Source: Malachius bipustulatus
Taxonomy: Eukaryota; Arthropoda; Insecta; Coleoptera; Melyridae
Length of the DNA stretch: 64,000 bases
Direction: 5' to 3'
Assembly: GCA_910589415.1 (NCBI GenBank)
Contig: OU342636.1
Span: forward strand, 44,903,735 to 44,967,734
Shown: positions 14,855 to 26,681 of the stretch, in pieces
Layout: each line of letters starts with the position of its first letter
Position numbering within the stretch: the first letter of the stretch is position 1
Position numbers and translations under genes: made by a program
The notes under the pieces: model-generated
Databases searched by the model: none
What the model saw: only the letters and a program-made list of their open reading frames with translations
Told to the model about the DNA's origin: nothing

Positions 14855-15693
14855 GTATCGTGTGATCCACAAAATTTTTCATCAACTATAGTGCCTTGGA
14901 AGAGAGAGATAGCTATTGCAGTCATGTCTGAGCTCATTTTACTAAATAATTTTAAAATAACTTTTGTAGTTCGAATTCTCATGTGTCATATTTAATATCA
15001 ATAATTCCTCTCAGTTTCATTAAAATATTAAAGATATTGCGAAAAGCAATAATTTTTGACTATAATTTGAGAACCTGATGAAATTACTGGTATGTTACTA
15101 AACACCTACCTTAATAATTGCCACTTTGTTATGAATCATGCCATTTTTGACAACCAGTTTTCAACAATTCTGTTATTGTTTGTGCTTTGGAAATGAAATT
15201 ATAAAATGGTAAATGATAATAATTATTGGAACATTCAAAAACTCAAACTCGAATGGAAACGTCAAATTGAAATGTTATTTTATCCTCAATCAGAAAGACA
15301 GAATATCCTGAGTTTCTGAGATCACAACGACTTAAGGTACCTGTATTACCGACACTAAGGCTAGTAAGCGCCAGTGTCGGTAATACAGGCACCCTACAAC
15401 GACTCACGTTGTTCATCCTCCTTGAAATACAACCAATGCCAAACTGCAATTAGTAAGAAACTAAGCACCACACGTACTCAGCAGATATCGTTACTGTTCC
15501 AGGTTAGTTTCTTTACTCTAACAGAGTTCATTATGCAAGTAGTCATGTTTTTGTTTATTGTTCTATGATTTGTAGATCATTGATTGGAGTAGTTCACTTA
15601 CACACCTATCAATTGTTTATGTTTTATCTGGCAGACATGCTTCATTTTATTCAAGGCATTAGTTGATGAAAAATTTTGTGGATCACACGATAC
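14855..15693. mobile_element. Non-autonomous TIR element, 839 bp
   Basis: The terminal inverted repeats start gtatcgtgtgatccacaaaa and run about 40 bp (14855-14895 and 15653-15693) with only small differences. The flanks both show TAT, consistent with a TA or TAT target duplication. The interior has no transposase and carries a separate short hairpin at 15336-15393. Confidence 0.7.
15336..15393. repeat. 21-bp stem hairpin
   Basis: The arms ggtacctgtattaccgacact and its near complement (one mismatch) enclose a 16-nt loop. It lies inside the 839-bp TIR element. It could be the remains of a tiny insertion or a hairpin transcript; nothing decides between these. Confidence 0.7.
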
Positions 15694-15914
15694 TATTCTT
15701 GTAATTTTTTTTCCGACAACTACCTGTGAAAATGACAAATAGCACACTACTTAGGTAGCTACTTCGAAAATGACTCTATAAAGATGAAAAGTAAAATATC
15801 ACACTAGCACTAGAGACTAGAGTAACAATATGATTATTAGTCTTTCCACAAGTTAGGCAGCCCACAATACAGCTGCTATGCATGAGGTATTGCCAACTTG
15901 CTGGAACTTCTACC

Positions 15915-16320
15915 TATAGTCCAATAAAGTCTAAAAAGTCATACGTATCGATTAAGAATACACATCCTTTTGATAGTTCGATTTATTTTGTTTCATGTAC
16001 GTGTTTTTATAGTAACCGTCCAGTTTGTCTAAACACTCCATCCCGCATAAATAAGAATACGTCAACATTGGTTTTGAATGAGAATTAAATGCACAACACA
16101 GAGGATAGAATGTCATTACGTGAATAAATTTTATGTAGTTGTCAGTGGCTCTCAAACTGACGTAAGCGGTTCAATTCATTTTTTGAATGATTCCTTCAAT
16201 AATTACGCTCGTTCACAACTTGACAATTAACTGTTTGACATTTTCTGGTGAAATTAAAAATATTAATTCGGACGGTTAGTAAGACGTCACATCTGACTTT
16301 TTAAAGTTAATCCTACTATA
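15915..16320. mobile_element. 406-bp MITE family, copy 1
   Basis: The ends are imperfect inverted repeats: tatagt plus a variable block plus taaaaagtca on the left, and its counterpart ending actata on the right. A second copy at 22964-23370 matches along its whole length with few differences, and a fragment lies at 20727-20838. It has no coding capacity. Confidence 0.8.
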
Positions 16321-16434
16321 TCTGTTATAGAATTTTAATTTAAATACTATTTATAGTATTTTTACGTTTTTTTTCCTGTAATAAATTTAATGTAAAAATT
16401 CACTATTATGTGTAATATTAATTTACTATGTATC

Positions 16435-17005
16435 GGTAATTGTTTACATCCGCGGCTCCTAAGTTTCATCAATTTTTTCGGGACCGAGGAGCGAAATAGG
16501 GGTGCTGGGTGGGTAAGAAGCTAAAAACAGCCAGGGCAAACTAATATCAAGGTCACCACTAAGGCCTCTTTGGCACTACGGTCGAATTTCTATTTTTTTT
16601 TCACTTTCAGGGCAAGGAATATCTTCGAGAATAACGGTAGCACGCTTTTTATTTTCAAATTTGCATTTATTTTGCATTTATACTCCAAAAATACGCGACA
16701 TCGCTCGCTATTATATTCCCACTACGTTTGCATGCCGCGTATGTTGCGTCTGTTACCAGACCGGCTCTGTGTTGTTTACGAGTTTCCGCCGTCCTCTCGA
16801 CACTCTGACCTTGCATGTTTATTATGATATTCACTGTTCTAAACAGGCCCGCACTCAGGAAGACCTTCTTTGGATGCCGTTTTGTTCGCTTATCTTTCAT
16901 TTGCCCAGCAAATGAATACCTTCCTGGTGTTACTATAGGTATGTTCTCCACCCCTATATAGGTGCCATAGTGAAACTGTAGGAGCCGCAGATGTAAATAA
17001 TGACC
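16435..17005. mobile_element. 571-bp non-autonomous element with 8-bp target duplication, copy 1
   Basis: Inverted ends share ggt(a/c)att(g/a)tttacatc(c/t)gcggctcct. The element is flanked by a perfect 8-bp direct repeat, tatgtatc, at 16427-16434 and 17006-17013. An 8-bp duplication fits hAT-type insertion. A diverged copy is at 21980-22520. Frames inside it (for example 16570-16915) are also broken in the other copy and are not genes. Confidence 0.82.
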
Positions 17006-17013
17006 TATGTATC

Positions 17014-17474
17014 TATCTCAGTGTTTATATAAAAATTACTTTAATGTAAAAATACAAAAAATAAATAAAATAAATAACTCAAAATCTATTGAGTTTTGTA
17101 TTGTAATAGTGCATGTTGGGGGTTAATTAATTTACTCCTTACCTCTTGCTTTATCTATCAGATCACCAAAGGAATGTGTCCAGTTACCAGTAACCGTGTA
17201 TACAATACGTATGAAACACCGTCAAACTTGAGGCTGTTCAGCCTGATGTTAGTCCTTCTCTAGTCCATGCGAAGTCCTACAGTAATTATTAACAACCTTG
17301 ACTTATTTTTTGTAGCTCCATCCTCTCCTTCCACCATTCACAATGTAATACTTAGTTGGAGAATTTTAACTTCAATCAATTTGTAGTTTGTAACTCAATT
17401 TTTTTATACCACCAAGAGACAGTTCTTCGCAATAATTCGATCTACACTTTTACTTATTTTGATAGGTATTTAAT
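17014..17474. other. AT-rich non-coding stretch
   Basis: No feature is recognised between the repeat element and the zinc-finger pseudogene. Confidence 0.5.
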
Positions 17475-18456
17475 TCAACAATTTTTCTTTTTATCGTGTC
17501 TGGTAAAATTCTGCTTATATTTTGTTTCATATGCACATTTCTCCAATTTGTATACTTTTGCATTTTTAAAATTCCTGATGTCGGGTAAATCACCTTTATA
17601 ACTCGTTTCAAAAAAACCTTTCTGACATTTGTACACTGGTGCAGGCTTAATTTTACGATGCTCTGTCAAACTACCTTTACATCTTGTTCCATAAGAACAT
17701 TCTTGACATTTGAAAACTTCTGTTGCTTCTTTTGCATGCCGTAAGTTATACTGTCGACTCAAATTTGTTTCATAAGTACAATCAAAACATTTGTACAGTT
17801 CAACTGGTTCTTTTGAATGTTTATATTTATAATGCATGGTTACTCTCTCAGTTTTGTTCCAAAAGAACACTCTGTACAATTATGTATTTTAGTGTGTCTC
17901 TGGTGAACTCTTTTAAAATGTTAAATCCGGTTTCATCGAGGGTTTCATATAGTACATAATGTCGGCTGAAATGATGTTTCCGGTTCGTTTTAAAAGGACA
18001 GTGGGCACAGTTGAACTTCACATTTCCTTCACTTTTACTTTCTTCAACGTTCCTTTCAATAGAGTTCAGTTGATCCTTGAAAATTCTTGAACGCCTCGAC
18101 TCTCCCCAACGAAAACAACTCCCAGCCTGGTTTATGCTCTTCAGTTTTGTTTGATTTCTCTTTTTAATGACACATGCCACATTCTCCGCTTCTACCTCAT
18201 TGTCATAATACGATGGTGATGATTCTTCTTCCGAGTCCTGCTGGAGTTCGTCTTTTAAAAAATGGGCAGGTGGTGACGGTGACAGTGACAGTGAGACAAC
18301 GGTGGCAGTGTCGGCATTCAGGTTTAGTAAGTCTGGCGACAGTAGATGGGAAGTTTCAACAATATCTTCATGAACACATTTCAAATAATCTGAAGAGAGT
18401 AAGGATGAGGAATTAAAAACCCAATCACTTTCCATTTTGTTTGTATTGTATTCCAC
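17475..18456 (-). pseudogene. Decayed C2H2 zinc-finger protein gene
   Basis: Two overlapping minus-strand frames (17848-18456 and 17475-17879) read as one damaged zinc-finger protein. The first begins MEYNTNKMESDW, has an acidic/serine-rich N-terminal region of ~130 residues, then a finger start FNCAHCPFKTNRKHHFSRH. After that the reading frame shifts at least twice: a third frame carries HTKIHNCTECSFGTK between the two. The second frame continues with YKCFDCTYETNLSRQ, FKCQECSYGTRCKGSLTEH and two further fingers that have lost a Cys or His (YKCQKGFF, YKLEKCAY). No introns are needed. Decayed fingers plus frameshifts argue for a pseudogene, perhaps a retrocopy. A living gene with an unusual exon structure is less likely. 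Confidence 0.7.
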
Positions 18457-19569
18457 TTGCTTCGCGTTTATTTTTCTTCAGAATGTCAAACTCTTTTTCA
18501 ATAAAATGTCAATTATTGTTCTACAGTTTTACTTTTACATTTTAATACAATAAGTACACTTTTTAATATTGCTAATGAGTGGAATTAAAATGAAAACAAA
18601 ACCAGTAACCAGTAACGGCAACGGCTACAAGAAACACGGAGTTTTAAATTTTAAGGTTAGGTCGTTTTTTTCTTCTTTTTTCAATTCTGTCTTCACACCG
18701 GTGAAGTCTGGGCTGTCACTGCTGCTAAAGTACCGACATCTCCGCAATACTCCGCATGCGCACTACGCGATTTCTTACTAAATTTCGCAAACGAAAATAG
18801 CTCGGACATGGATTTATCATAGCTGCGTAGGCTGTAGTTAAGGCGCTGTGGCATTGCAGCGACCAAAGCAGAAAGTTTCCAGCTGAAATTACAAAGAAAG
18901 AGATTAATAAATATGTAATGAAGTTATAGGAGATTTTACGTAATAACAATAATAACGTGCAAGAAGCCAGATATGTTAATGTTTATACTATGATCATGAA
19001 AGACTATTTTATATAAATAGATGACGAAGACGAACTTTTTAGTTTCTACACTGCAGTTTTGCACTCTGGCATCATTCCTCATTCATGACATAATAAGTGA
19101 TAAAACGCTAAATCATGTGCCTAACGGCGGCCATTTGTTAAGAGGGCAAACTCCTCTGGAAAATTATGTGGTTCATAATAAATTATATTCTTGGTAGATC
19201 GCCGCTCGCCCAATGATTTTTTTGAAAAACTATTTATGGGTACGTCATCTGTGCTTCTTCTCAATAACTGTGCCAATAGAATTCGGCCGCGTCGCACTAT
19301 TACCGAGAAAAGTTCAAATAGGTGGTACGGTGCAAAAATTACAATTACGGCCCCAAACGAGAGCTTTTAAAACTCCCGGATCAGGGCTATTTCATCGGAC
19401 CAAGTACGCTCCTTGCGAAATGCGAAATTTCAACCTCCTGTATGTTTATTTTTGAAATTTTTTGTACACGTAATTTTAAATTTCCGTAAAATTGATGAAG
19501 AAATAAATGTTAATTTCTTGCTCATGGTTGCCATTAATAAACGGCCTTTAAAAACATTCAAATAACCAC
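18457..19569. other. AT-rich non-coding stretch
   Basis: No gene is recognised. Small frames at 18569-18949 and 19213-19455 lack any recognisable domain. Confidence 0.5.
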
Positions 19570-19650
19570 GGCTCGTTAGCTCAGTTGGTTAGAGCGTCGG
19601 ACTCGTTATGGATTTCTCGAAGGTCGTGGGTTCAAATCCCACACGAGCCC
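19570..19650 (+). tRNA. tRNA gene with enlarged anticodon arm (anticodon uncertain, possibly CGT)
   Basis: The acceptor stem is perfect (GGCTCGT with ACGAGCC), as are the D stem (GCTC/GAGC) and the T arm (GTGGG-TTCAAAT-CCCAC). A pol III terminator of eight T's follows at 19659-19666. The anticodon region is 7 nt longer than in a normal tRNA. If a 7-nt intron sits after position 37, the anticodon reads CGT (Thr), but the closing pair would be mismatched and position 37 would be T, which is unusual. It may be a real intron-bearing tRNA or a tRNA-derived copy with a mutated anticodon arm. Confidence 0.7.
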
Positions 19651-20726
19651 GCGAAAAGTTTTTTTTAGCTTTTACTAGAATTTTCATTTTAAAAATGCAA
19701 CATTCGCGGCGTCAATTATTATTTTAAATAACTATTAAATCAATATTCCGTTAAAACTAACATGATGTAGTTATAAAAATAAAAATACTAAACCTATACC
19801 AATAATTTTGATGCATGGTTCGGTAGAACTAATCATTAATTATTATTATTGCACAGTTCTGGTTCTCTTAAATTATTAAATTATTTCACGAACTAGGCAA
19901 CACAAGAAACAGGTGTCTTAATTCGTTGAATAATTCCGACCGCGATCATGAATCGAGTTACAGTGCAGTCTCGTTAATCCGAGTCACTGCTATAGGCTCT
20001 GATTTTTGCTTGTTGAAGTTTGATCATTATCAGGGTCCACTAAAAAATGAAAATTTTGATTTAAACTTGATAAAAAGTTCTTCACTTAGTACCTACTACC
20101 TACTATTGTTGAAAGTCCTATGGGACTAGATAACTATGTAATGTTAAAATAAACACTTGAAATTCTGTTTTTCTTTCTGTTTTAGAATATCAATATCAGC
20201 AAAATTGAAAATTCAAGATACTATCCAGCAGATGATAGAGGGCCTAACGTTGAGTGCTTACGTGCGCATACGCAGAATTATCGATTGTAGGTGGGTGCTG
20301 CTATCTATCGAAGACGTAGGCTAACTTTCAGTGCCTGCGCGCGAAAAATTACCGATTGTTTTGTTGGTGGCGCCATCTATCGGAGACGTGGGCTCACTGA
20401 CGACTTATCAGAATGGAGGGTGAACTGGAACTGAAGAAACTTATTCCTAAACTGTCATCACGAACATAGATAACTGTAAATTATGAGGGTTTAGTCATCA
20501 ATCTATCCTGAAATAAGTGATATCAGAGGTCCCCCCTATTCCATAAAGATACTTTGCAACTTATGCACTTTAATAATAATAATTGGCACTTTTCACTTCT
20601 CAATTTTTTAAAAAATAGGAAATTCGTGTTCCATAATCAATTTAATTAATTTGGCACTGCTTTACTAAATAAAATTGCAATTACTTTCCAAATTTTTGAG
20701 AGAAGTTAAAGATACTTAAGTGATGG
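19651..20726. other. Non-coding stretch with a diverged ~75-bp tandem duplication
   Basis: At about 20240-20400 a block with tgcgcgc..., atcgatt and catctatcg(a/g)agacgt(a/g)ggct occurs twice in tandem. No gene is seen. Confidence 0.5.
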
Positions 20727-20838
20727 TATAGTACGATAAAGTTTAAAAAGTACGTATCGATTAAGAATACATATCATTCTAATAGTTCGATTTATTTTGT
20801 TTCATATACGTGGTTCTCATAGAAACCGTCCAACTGTC
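20727..20838. mobile_element. Fragment of the 406-bp MITE family
   Basis: It starts tatagtacgataaagttt and follows the left ~110 bp of the family members at 15915 and 22964 (agtacgtatcgattaagaat and onward) until about the gaaaccgtcca word, then diverges. Confidence 0.7.
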
Positions 20839-21979
20839 CGTTTTTTTAAGGTGTAATTTTCAAGATTTTTTTGCCGCAAGGTTTTGAAAAGCTCAAAAAA
20901 GCTCAAATTTCTGGATCGACCGGAACTTGTAAAAAAAATAGTTAAAGGGACCTTGTCAAAAAAAAACAAATTGAGCGGACGCAAAAAAGAAATAAAAAAC
21001 AAAACAAACTATGTATAACAAAAAAAAAACAGACTTGAGACGCTTTATAGTTTACTTATATGTATATTTATAGAATTTACTGTAAAAAAAATATATTTGT
21101 TTAGAAATATAAGTGAAGTGGCACTTCACTTATTTAAAAAAAGTAAAAGTAGCCACTGGTAAAAGGTAATGAGATTTTTTTCGCCACTCTGGTTTATAAG
21201 TGAGACTGCAGGCAGAACTTTAACAAGTCTATTCCGGTTATAATAATGTTCTGGTAGGTAACTACGTAGTTTGTATTAGTGAGCTCGGGCTTATCGCCGT
21301 CGCGACGTCGACGTCGCGACGTCAAACGAGAAGTACTGAATTATCCATCATGCTTATCAGAGGTGTCGAGAGATAAAGAAAGACACACTAATGAGAAAAG
21401 CCTGTTTTCACTGTCCCCCGCTCCCCGCCCCCTCCCCACACCGCCATGAATATTATTATTTCTCATGAATAATTTGCGGTTTCAGTGAAACAATCATTGA
21501 TCAGGAACGGTGGGTATAAGTTAAGTGCTTATAAGTTATGTAAATGAAGCATGCAGACCACCGAAACACGAACAGGGAAAATTCGTTGAACCTGACGGAA
21601 CTTACCACTTATACTTTATACTATTATAATACACTGTACATGGGCAGGCGGGCACAGGTAGGTAGGTAGGTAGGTAGGTACATAATGTGGACGGAAAAAT
21701 TATAGAGGAAAAATGTAGGCCCCGGCCATAATACGTTTTCGTTTCTAACTTACACGGCGTTTTCAATTTCGCTTCATCATGAAAACATGAACAGGAGAGG
21801 ATAATTAAAGGTAGGTAGGTATAGGTAGGTTACTACACGTGCATGATTAGGAAGTCGGTGCATGTAAAGGAAAATTATTATCGTTTTATTAGGTTAGGAT
21901 ACCTACTCACTTGGGACTTTCACAACGGTAGCAGGTTTATAAAAATTAATTATGAGTCCCTTATTAATTTTGAAAGCTT
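20839..21979. other. Non-coding stretch with a CpG-rich palindrome and (GGTA)n
   Basis: It contains a perfect 24-bp palindrome at 21298-21321 and a (taggtagg)n microsatellite at about 21657-21680. No gene is recognised. Confidence 0.5.
21298..21321. repeat. 24-bp perfect palindrome, CpG-rich
   Basis: Every base from 21298 to 21321 pairs with its mirror base. The core is gacgtcgacgtc, flanked by gtcgcg-type arms. It is strikingly CpG-rich in AT-rich surroundings. Confidence 0.9.
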
Positions 21980-22520
21980 TTTTTCATATCATTGATTTTT
22001 ACGCGGGACCGAGGAGCGAAATAGGGGTGCTGGGTGGGTAAGAAGCTAAAAAGAGCCATTGCAAACTAATATTAAGGTCACAACTAAGGCCTCTTTGGCA
22101 CTACGGTCGAATTTCTATTTTTTTATTCACTTTCAGGACAAGCAAAATCTTCGAGATTACCAGTAGGACGGTTTTTATTTTGAATTTTGCATTTATTTTG
22201 CATTTATATTCCAAAAATCATTGCATCAATCCCTGTGAACTGGACACGATATGTGAAAGCGGATATAGCGCCGAGTACGTCTCTGCACGCTTCGAAGCGC
22301 TTGAAGTGGGTACTTCCGTAATTCGCGGTATCTACTCGCCGCCTCTTGTCAGGACCGCACTCTCTCCGCAATCTCAAAACCGTTTTTTAGGCCGTTTTGT
22401 GGCTTTCTCTTTCATTTGCAAAGCAAATGAATAATTTCCTGGTGTTAGTAGAGGTATGTCCTCCACCCCTATATAGGTGCCATAGTGAAACTTTAGGAGC
22501 CGCGGATGTAAATAATGACC
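21980..22520. mobile_element. 571-bp element family, copy 2 (left end lost)
   Basis: From the gggaccgaggagcgaaatag block to the end atgtaaataatgacc it follows copy 1 at 16435-17005 with moderate divergence. The left terminal repeat (gcggctcct) is absent or unrecognisable. Confidence 0.75.
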
Positions 22521-22963
22521 CAATCTACTTTTTTAATTAATACCAATTTAGTTTTTTTTTCACGTGACATTACTTTTTGTATGTACAGATCATAGGAATG
22601 AGCGAAGTTTTTTTGCGAGGTTATGATTAAAAAAGTTACTAATATCAATAATAAGATCTGTACGAAAGCTGAGCTCTGTATCTTATACGGTTCTCGAGAT
22701 ATCTTCGAAAAACTGAATTTTTTAAATCCTCTACCTTTTTTTTTCGAAAATGTTTTTCAACCTAGATACAGACTGTTTAAATGTCATTTACAAAAACAGG
22801 TTTTTTAACAGGTAATTACCTAAGTATCTTCTATTATTATTAAACAGAAAAGCTGTACACAAAAATTCAGAATGATTGGTCCACTTTGTAGAAAGTGGAC
22901 ATCTTCAACAAGATTGCGAATGTCTCATCTGAAAAACTACTACCTAGAAATAAAAGCGAGATA

Positions 22964-23370
22964 TATAGTCCAATAAAGTCTAAAAAGTCATACGTATCGA
23001 TTAAGAATACACATCCTTTTGATAGTTCGATTTATTTTGTTTCATTTACGTGGTTCTCATAGAAACCGTCCAGTTTGTCTAAACACTCCATCCCGCATAA
23101 ATAAGTACACGTTAACATTGGTTTTGAATGAGAATTAAATGCACAACACAGAGGATAGAATGTCATTACGTGAATAAATTTTATGTAGTTGTCAGTGGCT
23201 CTCAAACTGACGTAAGCGGTTCAATTCATTTTTCGAATGATTCCTTCAATAATTACGCTCGTTCACAACTTGACAATTAACTGTTTGACATTTTCTGGTG
23301 AAATTAAAAATATTAATTCGGACGGTTAGTAAGACGTCACATCTGACTTTTTAAAGTTAATCCTACTATA
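22964..23370. mobile_element. 406-bp MITE family, copy 2
   Basis: It is nearly identical along its length to the copy at 15915-16320, with the same tatagt...actata ends. Both copies lie close to a member of the 571-bp family, on opposite sides of it. Confidence 0.82.
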
Positions 23371-24064
23371 GCAGCGATTTTACTGCACTAATAGGTCATA
23401 AGGATCCCGTTCACTGGCGCTGGACCGGAGCAAAAAATATCGATCCGTCAACCCTAGGAACCGGTTTTCAGAGTTATAGCACAGAGTATTCTGTGGTTAT
23501 AGTTTCATTTATTGCTCAGTACCGGTATGGTAAGTGGGTGTTTACGATGTCATCTTCCATTTCCTCTATGGGGTAGTTTTTCTCGGTCTGAAACTTTTCT
23601 AATTATTTCTATGTGTGTGGTAGTGTGCAATATTACGATAGTCTAGGTAGGTACCTACTTTGATGTGAACTTGAATGGTGAACTCCTTTACTAAATTATT
23701 TCTAACGGCGAGAAATGTCAAATTTTCAGATAGGTAGAAGCGGGAGAATTTGGAACTTTTTCTTAAACAAACGGCGCTGTTAAAATCACAAAAATTACAT
23801 TTTCAATACCATTTCTTAACATTAAAAAATTAATAAAAGATATTTCTCATAAAGATTTGTGCAAAATAAATAAACCAGATGAAAGTAGGAGTCTTTAGAA
23901 CGTGGAAAACCAACGAAAAGAAAGTGCTTTTTTATTAATTCGCCTCCCACAACCGACATAGGTACCTAGGTGTGATAGGTACACTACACTGCGAATTTTC
24001 TACGACCAGCGGGCCAAAATAATTTCTATTTCGATCAAAAATTATTTGAAATTAGTCGTAGGTA
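23371..24064. other. Non-coding stretch
   Basis: No gene or element is recognised apart from scattered taggta/tacctac words. Confidence 0.5.
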
Positions 24065-25048
24065 GAGTCCCTCGATATACAAGAGTCTGGTCATACGGTC
24101 TGCGGCAGCCATGTTTATCCTGTTTCACCGAAAAAATGCATTGATGAGATAGGCGCTTAGCACTAAAACAATTAAAATACGCGTTATTTTGCACATTATT
24201 TATACAGTGATTTTTTTGATGATGACTATGGAAATGTTAAAGGATCTTGTAAAATCGTTTCCACATTATCTCTTGTTTTACCTTGATTTACTGCGTATTC
24301 TTCAAAACAATGTTAAATGTAGTCAAGTTCAAAAGTGAGGTTTTTCATTTATTAACCAAGCAACATTAACAATAAATATCTCTCAATACGGTAATGTAAA
24401 TAGATATTTTATATAATATTATGCAATATTAAAAAAAAGAGTTTTTATTACGTAAATAAGTACCTACCCAAGTTTTAAAGCTTGCAGTAATAAATTTCAA
24501 TATAATTGGACTCACGGACTAAAAATCCTAAAGGGTAATATTATACTGAAGGGTAATAAATATATAGTTTTTAGAAGTGAAGCGGTCAGGCTTGTTCTTT
24601 ATTAGACAGAGGTTCTATGTAATTCGAGCATCCCAATAATACTAAACGGAGTACTAAAACCATCTAAAATCTATTCAACTTCGCATTTCATTATTTTATA
24701 AATGATTCAGTAAAATGTTCATTATTCTTTCTAACTTTTGATAAAATATATCTGGAAGTATTAGATTAAGGCGAGTTTCTTTAATTTTATATTGAATTTT
24801 AAAGTATATTTTTAATTTTTTTTTCACTATTGAAACAATAACTAATTGCACAACGACCAGGCATTATTTGCAGCCTTATAGGTATATGCAATTCGATGAA
24901 AAAAATTAATTAGTAGACATTTTCGAGGCCGGCTAATGCTAATCTTATGGCACTCGCCGGAGCTAAAAGGATAAAAATGGCCGCCGAGGCGACTAACCAA
25001 TCAGAAACATGACCACGTATGGCCAGACTCTTATATATCGAGGGACTC
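24065..25048. mobile_element. 984-bp TIR element
   Basis: The left end gagtccctcgatatac (24065 on) and the right end ending atatatcgagggactc (to 25048) are inverted copies. The repeat continues inward for over 30 bp through aagagtctgg(t/c)catacg, with a second paired block around gccatgtttatcct. TA flanks both ends. There is no transposase frame inside, so it is non-autonomous. Confidence 0.75.
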
Positions 25049-26080
25049 TAGGCAGGGGTAAGTGTTTTCCATTATGTTCTGTTTTGTTTTTTCATCTATC
25101 GCCGTCGATACTGGCTGATTTAAGTATTTTCATTGATAATAATGTAATTCGTTTATTTATTAATAATTATTGTTTGGGCATATTTCATACATTTCTCGTC
25201 TGCCATTACTACCTACCTATTATAATACACCGTTCACTTATAAAAGAATTGGGTTATGGTGTAGGGTGATAGAAATCACTGGGTATAACCGCTGTCAATC
25301 ATTGGCTGGAGTTTGGTTATGTCTCTTTTTTTTTGAGGTTGAAGTTTTATGACAACCAACAGGACATAGTTGCCAGATGATGCCGCTAATGTCAACATTT
25401 ACCGCAATCTTCAACTAAAACGCAACATCGCTGAATCTAATAAGCTTTTCATAAGAGTTTGAGAAAAAGGTTATCATGTAATTTTGCCACACGTTAAGAA
25501 AATACACAAATGTAGGTACTTTTTGAATATAAAATAAAAAACTTGAATCAATTAGGGAATATTAATTTATTTTTAATAAATACATAATTATAGTAGGTAC
25601 TTGAAATAGATAGGTACTGTATGGTATTGGCAAAGTATATCTAATGGGTAGGTCGAAAGATATGCAAGAAATCGTCAGTAGTGAATCGCTTATATTATAT
25701 TAAAATATACAGGGTGTCCCAGCTCATTCGAAGCGGTCTCTGTAGGCCAAACGATGGATTTTTTCATAGAAAATTTAGCAAATTTAAGTACAGGATCACA
25801 ATGGCCATAATTTAAGATTTTTTTGGACTATACAGAGTGTCCCTATAATATACAGCTAAAAAGATAGCTGACAATTTTTGAACGCACTGTACCTTCTCTA
25901 TGTTGCTATCTCCTGAACGCTAAGAGATACAGGGTCGGTTAAATTGGAGAAAAGATGCGCAGTATTGTGGCCATGTCGATTCCGTCAAGACATGCAAGAT
26001 ATCTGTGACTGCTCCTGAAGTATCCTGAAAAAATTGAAAAATCGATATTTCTTATTTTTGCCATATCTTTCTTATTATTG
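25049..26080. other. Non-coding stretch with ACAGGGTGTCCC-type repeat remains
   Basis: At 25710-25930 the words tacagggtgtccca, tacagagtgtccct and tacagggtcgg recur, as in decayed foldback elements. No gene is recognised. Confidence 0.5.
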
Positions 26081-26680
26081 GAAATTAATAAATAATTTCT
26101 TGTACGCTTACATAAATCGTCAAGAGCTACCCATCTGTCATTACAAAAATTTTCAAGGCCGACTAGAATCAAGAGTTTTCACAGTCAACTTTCGTTTTTC
26201 TTATGGCCGCCATATTATTTTTTATGTCGTTCGATATGAAAAAAATAATGAAAACCAAAAATTAACAAACTTCAAAAAAATTTTTTTTTTAATTTTTATT
26301 CTTCTTTTTTCAAAGAAAACCAAAAAAAAAATCTTCGAAAAACGTCAACATTTGTAAAATACGCCGAAATAGTGCTTGCCTTATGGTTTTTTAATTTATC
26401 TATGAAATTCGGTCTAAAAAGTTGTCTTTTTGTAAAGAGAAAAGAAGAATAATTTTTTTTTTAAATTTATTTTTTGAAGTTTAACAATTTTTAGTTTTTA
26501 TGATTTTTTTTATAGCGAACAACATAAAAAAACAATATGGTGGCCATAAGAAAAACGAAAGTTGACTACTCGGTTGACTATGAAAATCCTGGGATCTAGT
26601 CGTCTTTGAAAAGTTTTGAAATGTCAGATGGGTAGCTCTTGCCGACTTATGTAAGCCTACAAAAATTATTTATTCTTCAA
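26081..26680. mobile_element. 600-bp foldback element
   Basis: The left arm (aataatttcttgtacgctta; then gctacccatctg; then aactttcgtttttcttatgg) is matched in inverted order on the right (ccataagaaaaacgaaagtt; cagatgggtagctc; cttatgtaag; aattattta). The centre is near 26380. A half-copy lies at 30905-31065. Confidence 0.7.
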
Positions 26681-26681
26681 G

